A stretch of DNA of 64,000 bases. It comes from Xenorhabdus cabanillasii (lineage in GTDB: Bacteria > Pseudomonadota > Gammaproteobacteria > Enterobacterales > Enterobacteriaceae). Below, piece after piece: positions 8,050 through 17,935 of this stretch. The number at the start of each line of letters is the position of its first letter. Within the stretch, counting starts at the first letter, position 1. A program made the position numbers and the translations under genes. The notes beneath the pieces are model-generated. The model had not been told where the DNA came from and did no database searches. It worked only from the letters and a program-made list of their open reading frames with translations. The DNA lies in the NCBI RefSeq assembly GCF_003386665.1, contig NZ_QTUB01000001.1, positions 2,976,001 to 3,040,000 of the forward strand, written 5' to 3'.

Positions 8050-11000
8050 TTATCCAATAGTCATTAAGCTGGCATTACCACCTGCCGCCGCAGTATTAAT
8101 GCTTAAAGAACGCTCGTGCAATAAACGCTCCAGTAGCAGATGAGTTTCACCACGGGCAAAGCTCTGTACAGAAATAATCGGCCCTTTACGTTGTGCGACA
8201 GCTTCACAAACATAGCGAAGTTGATCACAATCACCATGATAAATAACCGCTTCCATTGTTGTGTCTTCATTCTGCCAGTCATTGACCAAATGAATGGAAT
8301 AACGAATTTCATCCGGTAACTGTTGCAGCAATTGCTGGTGCAGATCATCTTTTTCCCAAATAGCCTGACAGCCGACAGAAAGCACCGCTGCTAATTGGGT
8401 TAGCGCATCCTGCTCATTATCCGCGAGACAAAGGACTTGACCACGCGGTAACAGCGTATAGGTATTACGTTCTCCCGTAGGTCCCGGTAATACGCGCGTT
8501 GTTCCTCCCTGAGCCAGTAAACTATATTCCTGAATAACTTTGTTCAGTTCTGAATGATTATGTGCAATTGCCCATTCAGCCAGTTTGTTGAAAGGAGAAT
8601 GCAAGGCAGTACGGGCTTTGGCATCCAGTAAATATTCCTCATCCTGTCGTGCCAGTGTTTGAGTCGCGGCATTGACTGGACGTTGGGACAACAGGCGATA
8701 AAGATAGAGTGGCCCGCCTGCTTTTGGCCCTGTTCCCGATAATCCTTCACCACCAAATGGTTGTACGCCGACGACAGCACCGACCATATTGCGGTTAACA
8801 TATAAATTCCCGACTTTCGCTTTACTGGTGACTTGAGCGATAGTTTCATCAATGCGTGTGTGAACACCCAATGTTAAGCCGTAGCCGGAGGCGTTAATCT
8901 GATCCAGCAACTTATCCAATTCATCCCGCCTGAAGCGCACAACGTGCAGAACCGGGCCGAAAATCTCTTTCTTCAATTCATCAAAACTGTCCAGTTCAAT
9001 AAGTGTTGGTTTGATAAATGTACCTTGCGACCATTCCTGGCTGTCTGCTGTATTTTGATGTACAGCCTGATAAATCGTCCTGCCTTTGGTGCGCATGGCT
9101 TGAATATGGCGTTCGATATTTGCTTTTGCTTCAGCGTCAATCACCGGGCCGACATCTGTAGCCAAGTGTTCAGGGTTGCCCATCCGGCATTCAGCCATCG
9201 CACCTTTCAACATAGTGAGTGTTCTGTCGGCTACGTCATCTTGTACGCAGAGAATACGCAGGGCAGAACAGCGTTGACCAGCACTGTCAAAGGCAGACGC
9301 AATAACATCGGTAACAACCTGTTCTGTCAGAGCAGAAGAATCGACAATCATCGCATTCATGCCACCTGTTTCTGCAATCAATGGCGTGGGACGCCCTTGT
9401 GCGTCGAGGCGACCGGCTATATTGCGTTGTAACAGGCTGGCAACTTCGGTAGAGCCGGTGAACATCACCCCACGTACGCGCTCATCACCTACCAGCATTG
9501 CGCCGACGGTTTCTCCTTGCCCCGGTAGTAATTGCAGGACGTCGCGGGGAATACCTGCCTGATGCAGCATTTTAACGGCAACCGCTGCAATCAGCGGTGT
9601 TTGCTCTGCCGGTTTTGCCAATACACTGTTACCAGCGGCTAATGCTGCGGCAATCTGACCGGTGAAAATTGCCAGCGGGAAGTTCCACGGGCTGATACAA
9701 ACTACAGGCCCAAGCGGGCGATGAGTATCATTGGCGAAATCCTGACGAACCTGATCCGCATAATAATAGAGGAAGTCCACCGCTTCACGGACTTCTGCGA
9801 TAGCATTGTTGAACGTTTTACCCGCTTCCCGCACCAGAATGCCGAGCAGGGATTGCAGGTTGTTTTCCATCAACTCCGCAGCACGCACTAAGATAGCTGC
9901 TCGCTCTGATGGTGGTGTTGCAAACCAGATTGTTCCTGCATTAGCGGAAATTTCCAGCGCATGGTTGACTTCCTGCTCTGTGGTTTCACGGACATAACCA
10001 ACGGTATCAGAAGATTTGGCCGGATTATTGACGGGTCTGGCCACAGGTAACTCTCCGGTGTGAGCGTAATCACTACCCAATAGCGGTTCACTATTCCATG
10101 TTTCCATTGAAGAACTCAGCAGGGCACTGGAAAGTGAAGCCAGACGGTGTTCATTAGAAAGATCAAGCCCCGCTGAATTGACGCGGTTTTTACCATACAA
10201 ATCAATTGGCAATGGAATTTTCGGATGCGGCAGACCGATTTGCCCTTCGGATTTAGCCAGCTCTTGTACCACCTTCACCGGATCGGCAACCAGTTCATCA
10301 ATCGGTAGGGATGTATCTGCTATGCGGTTGACGAACGATGTATTAGCCCCATTTTCCAGCAGGCGGCGCACCAGATAGGCTAATAACGTCTCATGTGTTC
10401 CGACGGGGGCATAAATGCGGCATGGACGATTGAGCTTGCCATCAGCAATTTTACCAACCACTTGTTCATAAAGCGGCTCACCCATACCATGCAGGCACTG
10501 GAATTCATATTGGCCCGGATAGTAATTTTGCCCCGCAAGATGGTAGATAGCAGACAGAGTGTGAGCATTATGAGTAGCAAATTGTGGATAAATAAGATTA
10601 GGAACAGATAGTAACTTGCGGGCGCAGGCAAGGTAAGAAACATCGGTATACACTTTGCGGGTATAGACCGGATATCCTTCCAGCCCATCGACTTGGGCGC
10701 GTTTGATTTCGCTGTCCCAATATGCGCCTTTTACCAGACGGATCATCAACCTGTGACGGCTACGTTGTGCCAAATCGATAATATTGTCGATCACGAAAGG
10801 ACAGCGTTTCTGATAAGCCTGAATTACAAAGCCAATCCCGTTCCAGCCTTCCAGTTGTGGTTCAAAACAGAGTTTTTCCAGCAAATCGAGAGAAATTTCC
10901 AGACGATCAGCTTCTTCTGCGTCAATATTGATACCAACATCGTACTGGCGAGCCTGTAAGGTTAATGCAAGTAAGCGCGGATAGAGTTCATCTATAACGC

Positions 11001-12030
11001 GCTCATACTGAGCACGGCTATAGCGGGGATGCAGGGCAGAGAGTTTGATGGAAATTCCCGGTCCCTCATAAATGCCACGCCCGTTTGATGCCTTACCAAT
11101 CGCATGGATAGCCTGCTGATAAGAAACCATATAAGCCTGTGCATCTTCTTCAGTCAGAGCGGCTTCACCAAGCATGTCATAAGAATAGCGGAACCCTTTT
11201 TCTTCCAGCTTGCGCGCATTGGCGAGAGCCTGAGCAATAGTTTCCCCTGTCACAAACTGCTCTCCCATCAGGCGCATTGCCATATCCACGCCTTTGCGTA
11301 CTAATGGTTCACCGCTCTTGCTGATGATCCGATTTAAAGATTTGGAGAGTTTGGCTTCATTGTGGGTAGAGACCAATTTACCTGTAAACAACAATCCCCA
11401 TGTAGCGGCATTGACGAACATAGACGGGCTTTGACCAAGATGTGAATACCAATTGCCATTACTGATCTTGTCACGTATCAGAGCGTCACGGGTTGCTTTA
11501 TCGGGAATGCGTAACAGCGCTTCGGCAAGGCACATTAATGCAACACCTTCCTGTGAAGAAAGTGAAAACTCTTGTAATAACCCCTGAACCAGACCGGAAC
11601 GACCAATACCCTGTTTCTGCTGGCGTAATTTCTCTGCGATAGAATAAGCAAGTTTATGGGTTGCCTTAGCTTGTTCTTCTGATAATTGAGCCCGTTGCAG
11701 CAACATAGGAACTGCTTGCGTTTCGGGCAGGCGATAGGCAGCAGTAATTGCGGAACGTTTCACCGATTGGGGTAAAATATGTTCGGCAAAATCCAGAAAT
11801 GGTTGATAAGAGACCTCAATCTGTGATTCTTCTTCGGAAATCTTTTCTTCTTTGTTATTCTGAGCGGCTGATATTTCTGGGATCTTTTCCTCATTTTCCA
11901 GACGTTCAAGATAATTAAAGATGGCTTGCTTAATCAGCCAGTGTGGTGTGCGTTCAATTCGTTGTGCAGCAGCTTTAATACGATCACGCGTTGCTTCATC
12001 GAGCTTCACGCCCATAGTGGTACTACCCAT
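8050..12030 (-). CDS. putA: Trifunctional PutA: proline dehydrogenase, P5C dehydrogenase, put repressor
   Basis: PutA oxidises proline to glutamate in two steps and represses put genes when not membrane-bound. The product is 1326 residues from ATG 12030, which has GGAG six bases upstream; the GTG six bases earlier has no room for a ribosome site. Domains in order: N-terminal ribbon-helix-helix (TTMGVKLDEATRDRIKAAAQ), proline dehydrogenase barrel at about 250-570 (DAEEADRLEISLDLLEKL; RLVKGAYWDSEIKRAQ), and aldehyde dehydrogenase at about 640-1130 (ISPWNFPLAIFTGQ; catalytic Cys in SAGQRCSALR), then the C-terminal domain ending GGNASLMTIG. Length and ends match E. coli PutA. It is divergent from putP, with operator-like sites between. 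Confidence 0.97.
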   Translation of the reverse strand: MGSTTMGVKLDEATRDRIKAAAQRIERTPHWLIKQAIFNYLERLENEEKIPEISAAQNNKEEKISEEESQIEVSYQPFLDFAEHILPQSVKRSAITAAYRLPETQAVPMLLQRAQLSEEQAKATHKLAYSIAEKLRQQKQGIGRSGLVQGLLQEFSLSSQEGVALMCLAEALLRIPDKATRDALIRDKISNGNWYSHLGQSPSMFVNAATWGLLFTGKLVSTHNEAKLSKSLNRIISKSGEPLVRKGVDMAMRLMGEQFVTGETIAQALANARKLEEKGFRYSYDMLGEAALTEEDAQAYMVSYQQAIHAIGKASNGRGIYEGPGISIKLSALHPRYSRAQYERVIDELYPRLLALTLQARQYDVGINIDAEEADRLEISLDLLEKLCFEPQLEGWNGIGFVIQAYQKRCPFVIDNIIDLAQRSRHRLMIRLVKGAYWDSEIKRAQVDGLEGYPVYTRKVYTDVSYLACARKLLSVPNLIYPQFATHNAHTLSAIYHLAGQNYYPGQYEFQCLHGMGEPLYEQVVGKIADGKLNRPCRIYAPVGTHETLLAYLVRRLLENGANTSFVNRIADTSLPIDELVADPVKVVQELAKSEGQIGLPHPKIPLPIDLYGKNRVNSAGLDLSNEHRLASLSSALLSSSMETWNSEPLLGSDYAHTGELPVARPVNNPAKSSDTVGYVRETTEQEVNHALEISANAGTIWFATPPSERAAILVRAAELMENNLQSLLGILVREAGKTFNNAIAEVREAVDFLYYYADQVRQDFANDTHRPLGPVVCISPWNFPLAIFTGQIAAALAAGNSVLAKPAEQTPLIAAVAVKMLHQAGIPRDVLQLLPGQGETVGAMLVGDERVRGVMFTGSTEVASLLQRNIAGRLDAQGRPTPLIAETGGMNAMIVDSSALTEQVVTDVIASAFDSAGQRCSALRILCVQDDVADRTLTMLKGAMAECRMGNPEHLATDVGPVIDAEAKANIERHIQAMRTKGRTIYQAVHQNTADSQEWSQGTFIKPTLIELDSFDELKKEIFGPVLHVVRFRRDELDKLLDQINASGYGLTLGVHTRIDETIAQVTSKAKVGNLYVNRNMVGAVVGVQPFGGEGLSGTGPKAGGPLYLYRLLSQRPVNAATQTLARQDEEYLLDAKARTALHSPFNKLAEWAIAHNHSELNKVIQEYSLLAQGGTTRVLPGPTGERNTYTLLPRGQVLCLADNEQDALTQLAAVLSVGCQAIWEKDDLHQQLLQQLPDEIRYSIHLVNDWQNEDTTMEAVIYHGDCDQLRYVCEAVAQRKGPIISVQSFARGETHLLLERLLHERSLSINTAAAGGNASLMTIG

Positions 12031-12580
12031 TCTCACTCCTTAATAGGTAAGACTAATCAAGTTACAGGACAATATCTTTCATGTTGCAACTTTGTGCAAC
12101 TCTGTTAAAAGCTGTTGTTTGGAATTTGTGAAATTAATCTGGTTTTGATGATGTAGTTGGTGAGCTTATGATTATTAATGAATTATCCATATGATACATA
12201 AGAGTTTGTTATCATATTTCTGAGTCAAATCATAATCGATCGTTTTATAAAAGGTGCAACTTCTGGAACATAAATGTGACTTGGCGTGCGTTTCTTGTAA
12301 AAAATGCCGTTAATCAGTTGTTAAAAATGTTTTAGCTAATCTAGGATAGAGAGTGATTTAAAAACAATTACAAATATAAACTATACATATCGGAACAACG
12401 CCACCTTCAGTGAAATTATCTTCAGGTACAACTCTGGTATAACCGGATAAGTGAATACCTGCTTTGAAGATATATTGTGCTGAAGGGGGAAATTTTAAGT
12501 ACAGATAACATCATTGACGCAAATCAGACCGTCTGAATAAACAGGATTTGCAAAAAAAAATACTATGGAGAAGAACCTGC
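12031..12580. promoter_or_regulatory. putA-putP divergent control region with PutA operator motifs
   Basis: The PutA ribbon-helix-helix recognises GTTGCA. Here GTTGCAAC, itself palindromic, is at 12083-12090, the reverse-oriented TGCAAC at 12095-12100, and another at 12255-12260. Two sites within 18 bases near the putA start and a third towards putP fit cooperative repression of both genes by PutA. The rest of this 550-base spacer is AT-rich, with no open frame I would call. Confidence 0.78.
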
Positions 12581-14066
12581 ATGACAGTAAATTCACCAAT
12601 GCTAATTACCTTCATTGTCTATATTGCTGCGATGCTGCTGATAGGCTTCATGGCTTACCGTGCCACCAAGAATTTCGATGATTATATTCTAGGTGGCCGG
12701 CGATTAGGTAGTGTGGTAACAGCATTATCTGCTGGCGCTTCTGATATGAGTGGCTGGTTATTAATGGGGCTACCGGGGGCGATTTTTTTTAGCGGGTATT
12801 TCCAAAGCCTGGATTGCGTTAGGCTGTCTGCTTGGTGCATACCTGAACTGGCGATGGGTTGCAGGGAGATTACGTGTACATACTGAAGCTAATAATAACG
12901 CTTTAACATTACCGGACTATTTTGCCAATCGTTTTGAAGATAAAAGTAAACTTCTGCGTATTATTTCCGCGTTAGTCATTTTGATTTTCTTCACAATTTA
13001 TTGCGCATCTGCTGTTGTGGCTGGTGGATTATTGTTCGAAAACTCATTTGGTATGAGTTATGAAAAAGCGATTTGGCTTGGTGCATTAGCTACCATCGCT
13101 TATACCTTTCTCGGTGGTTTTCTGGCGGTAAGCTGGACTGATACAGTTCAGGCATCTTTAATGATTTTTGCTTTGATTCTGGTGCCTGTTTTGATCCTTT
13201 TTAAACTTGGTGGATTTGAATCAGCTATTGATATTATCAAAGCAAAAGACCCTGCTTATCTGGATATGTTTCAGGGTGTACAGACCGTTACTATTATCTC
13301 CTTATTAGGGTGGGGATTCGGTTATTTTGGTCAACCACATATTCTGGCTCGTTTTATGGCGGCTGATTCTCATCAGACTATCCATAAAGCCCGTCGTATC
13401 AGTATGACCTGGATGTTTTTATGCCTCGCAGGAACAGTTGCGGTTGGCTTCTTCGGTATTGCCTATTTTGAGCAAAATCCAGCGCAAGCTGGGAATGTTA
13501 TGCAAAATAGTGAACGTATTTTCATGGAGCTGGGGGTAATTTTATTCAATCCGTGGATTACTGGGGTATTACTGTCTGCTGTTCTGGCTGCGATTATGAG
13601 TACCTTGAGTTGTCAATTGCTGGTTTGTTCCAGTGCATTGACAGAAGATCTCTATAAAGCGTTTATACGGACTAAAGCAAGTCAAAAAGAATTGGTGTGG
13701 ATTGGTCGTTTGATGGTTCTGATGGTTGCAGCTATCGCGATAGCTATAGCAACCAACCCGAACAACAAAGTATTGGCTTTGGTCAGTAATGCCTGGGCTG
13801 GCTTTGGGGCTGCATTTGGCCCGGTAGTATTAATTTCAGTACTCTGGAAACGGATGACACGTAATGGAGCATTGGCTGGTATGGTGGTGGGGGCAATCAC
13901 GGTACTGGTGTGGATGGAATACCAATGGCTTGGTTTGTATGAAATCATCCCTGGGTTTATTTTTGCTTCTCTTGCGATTGTGGTAGTGAGTTTGTTAGGT
14001 AAAACTCCAAACCAGGCCATTCAGCAGCGTTTTACTGAAGCAGAAGCTCAGTATAAGACTAAATAA
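12581..14066 (+). pseudogene. putP: Sodium/proline symporter PutP, interrupted by a +1 frameshift in T8
   Basis: PutP is a 13-helix Na+/proline symporter of the SSS family that supplies PutA. Frame one begins MTVNSPMLITFIVYIAAM at 12581 and is normal through the family motif SAGASDMSGWLLMGLPGAIF. It then crosses T8 (12783-12790) and reads out of frame to a stop at 12886. The other frame carries the expected continuation, including RVHTEANNNALTLPDYF, FFTIYCASAVVAGG, SWTDTVQASLMIFALIL and GYFGQPHILARFMAADS, to the normal C-terminus. With seven T the frame is intact, at about 494 residues. No other disruption is seen, so the lesion is recent, erroneous, or tolerated by slippage. Confidence 0.88.
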
Positions 14067-14112
14067 ATTCGACTAAAAAGCCTCTGATATTTCGGAGGTT
14101 CATTCATTAGTT

Positions 14113-14157
14113 ATCCCCTGTATCTTTCAAATTACAGTTGAAAGGTGGAGGGGTTAT
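14113..14157. repeat. Short dispersed palindromic repeat, copy 2 (degenerate)
   Basis: The same plan as the element at 2211: outer ATCCCC/GGGG arms, inner TCTTTCAA and TTGAAAG arms. It lies 46 bases after putP and might double as its transcript-end structure. Confidence 0.5.
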
Positions 14158-14238
14158 TATCAATTAATCATTTCATGTCCATATATTTATATATATGTAG
14201 CGGACATTAGTGAGAATATATCTTTTTATCTCAAACGA

Positions 14239-14272
14239 AGCTGGTCTCCAAAAATTTATTGGAGAACCAGCT
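14239..14272. terminator. Long hairpin after the GhoS-like gene
   Basis: AGCTGGT-CTCCAA pairs with TTGGAG-A-ACCAGCT over a seven-base loop with one bulged A: 13 pairs. It sits just past the stop of the leftward gene at 14287. There is no clear T-run on either side, so it could be an mRNA-stabilising end rather than an intrinsic terminator. Confidence 0.5.
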
Positions 14273-14286
14273 TGCCTAAATTTTAA

Positions 14287-14595
14287 TTAGGACTCTGATG
14301 CAGATCCAGACATGGATGCAGGATAAAGATAAGCAGACCAATCATTATACTGACAAACAAATATAGAAGCATATTTTGCTGACAATGGGTTAGCTAAATT
14401 AAAAACTTTGTTTCTTAAATCAGCAGCAGAACTTAGCGATTTTCCAATATAAGTTCCGGCAGGTAAAGCCATAATTTCGCCGCTGTTGTATCTGACTGTT
14501 CTATGAAAATCAATTATTTTCATGGATTCATTAAGAGCATTATGCTCTTTTGGACCTGCACCAAAAATTTCAACACGAATCAGATAATTATTCAT
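14287..14595 (-). CDS. Small protein resembling the GhoS/DUF2622 family
   Basis: A 102-residue protein starting MNNYLIRVEIFGAGPKEHNA, with MKIIDFHRTVRYNSGEIMAL and LPAGTYIGKS. This layout, an N-terminal strand with VE, a FxRT strand and LPAGTY, resembles the DUF2622/GhoS family, whose E. coli member is the endoribonuclease antitoxin of GhoST. GAGAGA lies eight bases before ATG. No GhoT-like small membrane toxin is found beside it, so it is either an orphan or has another role. The C-terminal tail is Ser/Ala-rich. The family call is tentative. Confidence 0.5.
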   Translation of the reverse strand: MNNYLIRVEIFGAGPKEHNALNESMKIIDFHRTVRYNSGEIMALPAGTYIGKSLSSAADLRNKVFNLANPLSAKYASIFVCQYNDWSAYLYPASMSGSASES

Positions 14596-15183
14596 ATATC
14601 GTCTCTCTTTTATTTAAGAAAATATCAGTTATCCACTTTTTTTGACCACAGAATGTTATAACTACATCCAATCCCTTTCCGAGGCTGGTGTGCCGGTGAA
14701 TTTAACAGGTATTAATGATGTTTTGCCATATCAATAAATCACAGTTATTTGAGGAAATAGTCATGTAAATGGAAATAGCAAAGTATAGGAAATGAAAATA
14801 GCATTTTCTGCGGTTTTTAATATTCTGAAAAATGAATATTTAATTATGAAGTTAAGAAATAAAATAACTTTGCGATAATGAGTAAATAAAAGAACCTGAT
14901 TTCTGGGAATATGTAGGTTAGGGTATATCGCTATTTTGGTTGGATTATTTACTCCGATGGATACATTAGAACCCGTAATTCGGTTTATAAAATCAGGAAG
15001 TCCAATATATTCGCTCGTTATTGAGACAATATTGTGTCCGCCAGGCATGAAAAAACGGTAAAAATCATCGAGATCACAGAAAATTTCAGCTAACTTGACA
15101 ATAGCCTGTTCCTTTTTAGTCGTCTAAAATTCTGATCTTGGAACAGGCTTTTAGTTCAATTTCTTACCCAGAATTCGGGGTAA
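14596..15183. other. Gene-poor spacer with a long-armed inverted repeat
   Basis: About 590 bases. A leftward frame of 95 codons (14761-15048) has no ribosome site and no recognisable family, so I do not call it. At 15103-15112 and 15140-15149 are perfect 10-base arms (AGCCTGTTCC/GGAACAGGCT) with a 27-base interior followed by TTTT on the plus strand; they lie past the loiP stop and may help end its transcript. Confidence 0.5.
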
Positions 15184-15936
15184 TTATTTCTTTTCTGCTG
15201 CAATACGATCACGAATGTGTTGAGCACGCTCCTGTGAAGGCGGGTGTGAATCAAACATACTGGTTTCACCACTGCCCAGTTTAGCCAGTTTCTCGAAGCT
15301 GGTTGCTAAACCTTCAGTTTTGATATTGCGTTTTTTCAGCAGATCATAAGAGAAGTCATCAGCCTGACTTTCCTGATGCTGTGAGAACTGCGAGTTGATC
15401 AGGTTTTCACCCAGTGCTGCAAGTTGAGAATCACTCAGCTGTGCGGCTACACCACCGGCTGATGCAGCTGCGGTACGTGCAGCAACTGTAGCATAAGCAA
15501 CCTGCATTGCTTTACGGGTGTGGCCGAGTGCAACGTGGCCCATTTCGTGGCCCAGAACGCCTTCGACTTCATTGTTGTTCATCATGTCCATCAGGCCGCT
15601 GTATACGCGCACACAACCGTTAGCCATTGCCCATGCGTTCACATCATCAGTCAGATAAACTTTATAGTTAACCGGTGTACCGTTAACTTCGTTACCTAAT
15701 GCTTTGGCGATTTTGTTCAGACGCTTAGTGTATTGGCTGGATGCCGGTGCAATTTTATTCTGTGCATCCATATCATTACATGTTTGGTCAGATAACTGTT
15801 TGACATCAGAATCACTTAATGTCGCCGCCTGGAATAGTTGCATTCCGGAGTGAACCAGCATCCCTTGATCAATATTCTTACAACCTGTCAGAATTACAGC
15901 AGAAACAGCTACTGCAACAAGAGTCTTAATTTTCAT
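15184..15936 (-). CDS. loiP: Outer-membrane M48 metalloprotease lipoprotein LoiP
   Basis: A 250-residue lipoprotein. The signal peptide MKIKTLVAVAVSAVILTGC ends in lipobox LTGC with Cys19 as the acylated residue. The M48 zinc motif HEMGHVALGH lies near residues 129-138, and the downstream glutamate is in the QESQADDFSYD segment. Size and sequence match LoiP (YggG), a zinc endopeptidase for quality control at low osmolarity that works with the chaperone BepA in E. coli. It is a single gene, divergent from cycA. Confidence 0.88.
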   Translation of the reverse strand: MKIKTLVAVAVSAVILTGCKNIDQGMLVHSGMQLFQAATLSDSDVKQLSDQTCNDMDAQNKIAPASSQYTKRLNKIAKALGNEVNGTPVNYKVYLTDDVNAWAMANGCVRVYSGLMDMMNNNEVEGVLGHEMGHVALGHTRKAMQVAYATVAARTAAASAGGVAAQLSDSQLAALGENLINSQFSQHQESQADDFSYDLLKKRNIKTEGLATSFEKLAKLGSGETSMFDSHPPSQERAQHIRDRIAAEKK

Positions 15937-16424
15937 AATGTTTTTTTCCTTTGCAATACATGCAACTATAGTATTTTCAGAGCATTAAAAGATTATGAAT
16001 TTTGCTAAAAATAACAATAGAAATAAACTCCAATAGTTATGATTATGTGAATTTGGTAACATTTTTAAAAAATAATCAAAATCTTAAGCAGAGTAATTTA
16101 GTTTAATTTTTTTAACAAAATGACTTTTTGTCTATTTAATATGAATTCTCAAAATGTAAGATCACTTTCTTACTTCTCACATCGCGAGGAACTCAGGGGA
16201 TTTGAAAGCTAAATGTATCGCTATTATGAAAAGGCATTTATACGCTCTCAGTAATTGAATAAAATAAATACAGTATCTAATTTTGTGAGTAGCGTAAAAT
16301 ACAACCTATTGGTTTTTCGTGTAAATTCGTTCTGTTAATACTGTAGTTGTCTATGTCACAATGGCTCCTTAAACACAGCTTGCTGCTATTGAAGTCATGC
16401 TGTGAGAATAAACTGGATACAACT
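15937..16424. other. loiP-cycA divergent promoter spacer
   Basis: About 490 AT-rich bases holding the two divergent promoters. An in-frame upstream start for cycA at 16347 would add 26 residues absent from homologues. No other gene or clear operator is seen. Confidence 0.5.
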
Positions 16425-17825
16425 ATGGAAGAAAAAATACAATCTACATACCCACCTGAAACTGAGGGTTCTCACCTTCAGCGAAGTCTTACTAACCGAC
16501 ATATACAGCTTATCGCTATTGGAGGAGCTATCGGAACTGGTCTGTTTATGGGATCAGGTAAAACTATCTCTCTGGCAGGGCCATCGATCATTTTTGTCTA
16601 TATGATCATTGGATTTATGCTGTTTTTTGTGATGCGTGCAATGGGAGAGTTATTACTTTCCAACCTGCATTATAAGTCATTCAGTGACTTTGCCGCAGAT
16701 CTACTTGGGCCATGGGCCGGTTTTTTTGTGGGCTGGACTTATTGGTTCTGCTGGGTGATTACTGGTATCGCGGATGTTGTCGCTATTACCTCTTATGTTG
16801 GATATTGGACACCTGATTTTCCTGAATGGGCCACCTCACTTCTATGTGTTTTAGTATTGCTGACTCTGAATCTCGCGACAGTAAAATTGTTCGGAGAATT
16901 GGAGTTTTGGTTTGCGATGATTAAGATTGTTGCCATTGTTGCTCTGATTGTAATAGGGGGAGTATTAATTGGCATTCAATTCCAGTCACCTTCGGGGCAT
17001 ATTGCCTCCTTTACCAACGTTTGGAATGACGGAGGTATGTTCCCAATGGGGCTGAGTGGCTTCTTTGCGGGCTTTCAAATCGCTATATTTGCTTTTGTTG
17101 GAATTGAATTGGTAGGAACCGCTGCTGCGGAAACAAAAAATCCAATGAAATCATTGCCGAAAGCAATTAATGCCATTCCGATCCGAATTATCACATTTTA
17201 CGTGTTAGCCTTGGTTGTTATTATGTCGGTTACTCCATGGCGCGCGATTGTGGCAGATAAAAGCCCATTTGTGGAATTGTTTGTCCTGATTGGGTTACCG
17301 GCAGCAGCCAGTATTGTAAATTTTGTGGTTCTGACTTCTGCTGCTTCCTCAGCAAACAGTGGGGTTTTCTCCACTAGCCGGATGCTATTTGGTTTGGCAA
17401 AAGAGGGGGATGCACCAAAACAGTTCAGCCGTCTTTCCCGACGATCGGTTCCTGCATCGGGTCTGATATTTACGTGTTTATGCCTCTCCTGTGGCGTCAT
17501 TTTGATCTATTTTATCCCCGATGTAATGCATGTCTTTACATTGGTAACGACAGTATCTGCCATTCTGTTTATGTTTATCTGGAGCATGATTTTGTGTTCC
17601 TATCTGGTTTATCGTAAACGTCGGGCTGAGTTGCATAAGGCATCTGTTTATAAAATGCCATTCGGTATTGTCATGTCGTGGGTATGCTTAGCCTTCTTTG
17701 CTTTTGTTTTAGTATTGTTGTCGTTGCAGCCAGATACCAGGCAGGCACTGATTGTTACACCAGTCTGGTTTATTATTTTAATGATTGGGTTTCAGGTTGT
17801 GAAAAAGCGCAGAGCCCGTCTTTAG
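16425..17825 (+). CDS. cycA: D-serine/D-alanine/glycine:H+ symporter CycA
   Basis: An amino-acid permease of the APC family with 12 membrane helices in 466 residues. The start of the transporter body, LTNRHIQLIAIGGAIGTGLF, and the segments GWTYWFCWVITGIADVV and GLSGFFAGFQIAIFAFVGIE are nearly identical to E. coli CycA. CycA imports glycine, D-alanine, D-serine and D-cycloserine across the inner membrane. I chose ATG 16425 because homologues start here, although the ribosome site is weak. It is monocistronic with a GC-rich terminator 30 bases after the stop. Confidence 0.95.
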   Translation: MEEKIQSTYPPETEGSHLQRSLTNRHIQLIAIGGAIGTGLFMGSGKTISLAGPSIIFVYMIIGFMLFFVMRAMGELLLSNLHYKSFSDFAADLLGPWAGFFVGWTYWFCWVITGIADVVAITSYVGYWTPDFPEWATSLLCVLVLLTLNLATVKLFGELEFWFAMIKIVAIVALIVIGGVLIGIQFQSPSGHIASFTNVWNDGGMFPMGLSGFFAGFQIAIFAFVGIELVGTAAAETKNPMKSLPKAINAIPIRIITFYVLALVVIMSVTPWRAIVADKSPFVELFVLIGLPAAASIVNFVVLTSAASSANSGVFSTSRMLFGLAKEGDAPKQFSRLSRRSVPASGLIFTCLCLSCGVILIYFIPDVMHVFTLVTTVSAILFMFIWSMILCSYLVYRKRRAELHKASVYKMPFGIVMSWVCLAFFAFVLVLLSLQPDTRQALIVTPVWFIILMIGFQVVKKRRARL

Positions 17826-17853
17826 TCGTCGAATATTCATTCTGTATAACTGA

Positions 17854-17872
17854 TGGCCCCGTGTTGGGGCCA
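17854..17872 (+). terminator. Rho-independent terminator after cycA
   Basis: TGGCCCC pairs with GGGGCCA around a five-base loop, followed by TTTCTTTG. It is GC-rich against an AT-rich background. Confidence 0.85.
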
Positions 17873-17935
17873 TTTCTTTGTCGTCCCTAAATCGCTTACT
17901 TTTTACTACAGCTTTGTGAAAGATAGATTGTGTTG

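Noticed and set aside
8944..9432. Rightward frame of 162 codons within putA
   Set aside because: It is antisense to the strongly conserved aldehyde dehydrogenase domain of putA and its residue composition is cysteine-rich noise.
12548..12886. Stand-alone 112-residue membrane protein
   Set aside because: It is the N-terminal part of putP before the T8 frameshift; its last 30 residues are out-of-frame translation.
14761..15048. Leftward open frame of 95 codons
   Set aside because: No ribosome site, no recognisable family, low-complexity hydrophobic end; lies in AT-rich spacer and probably is chance.
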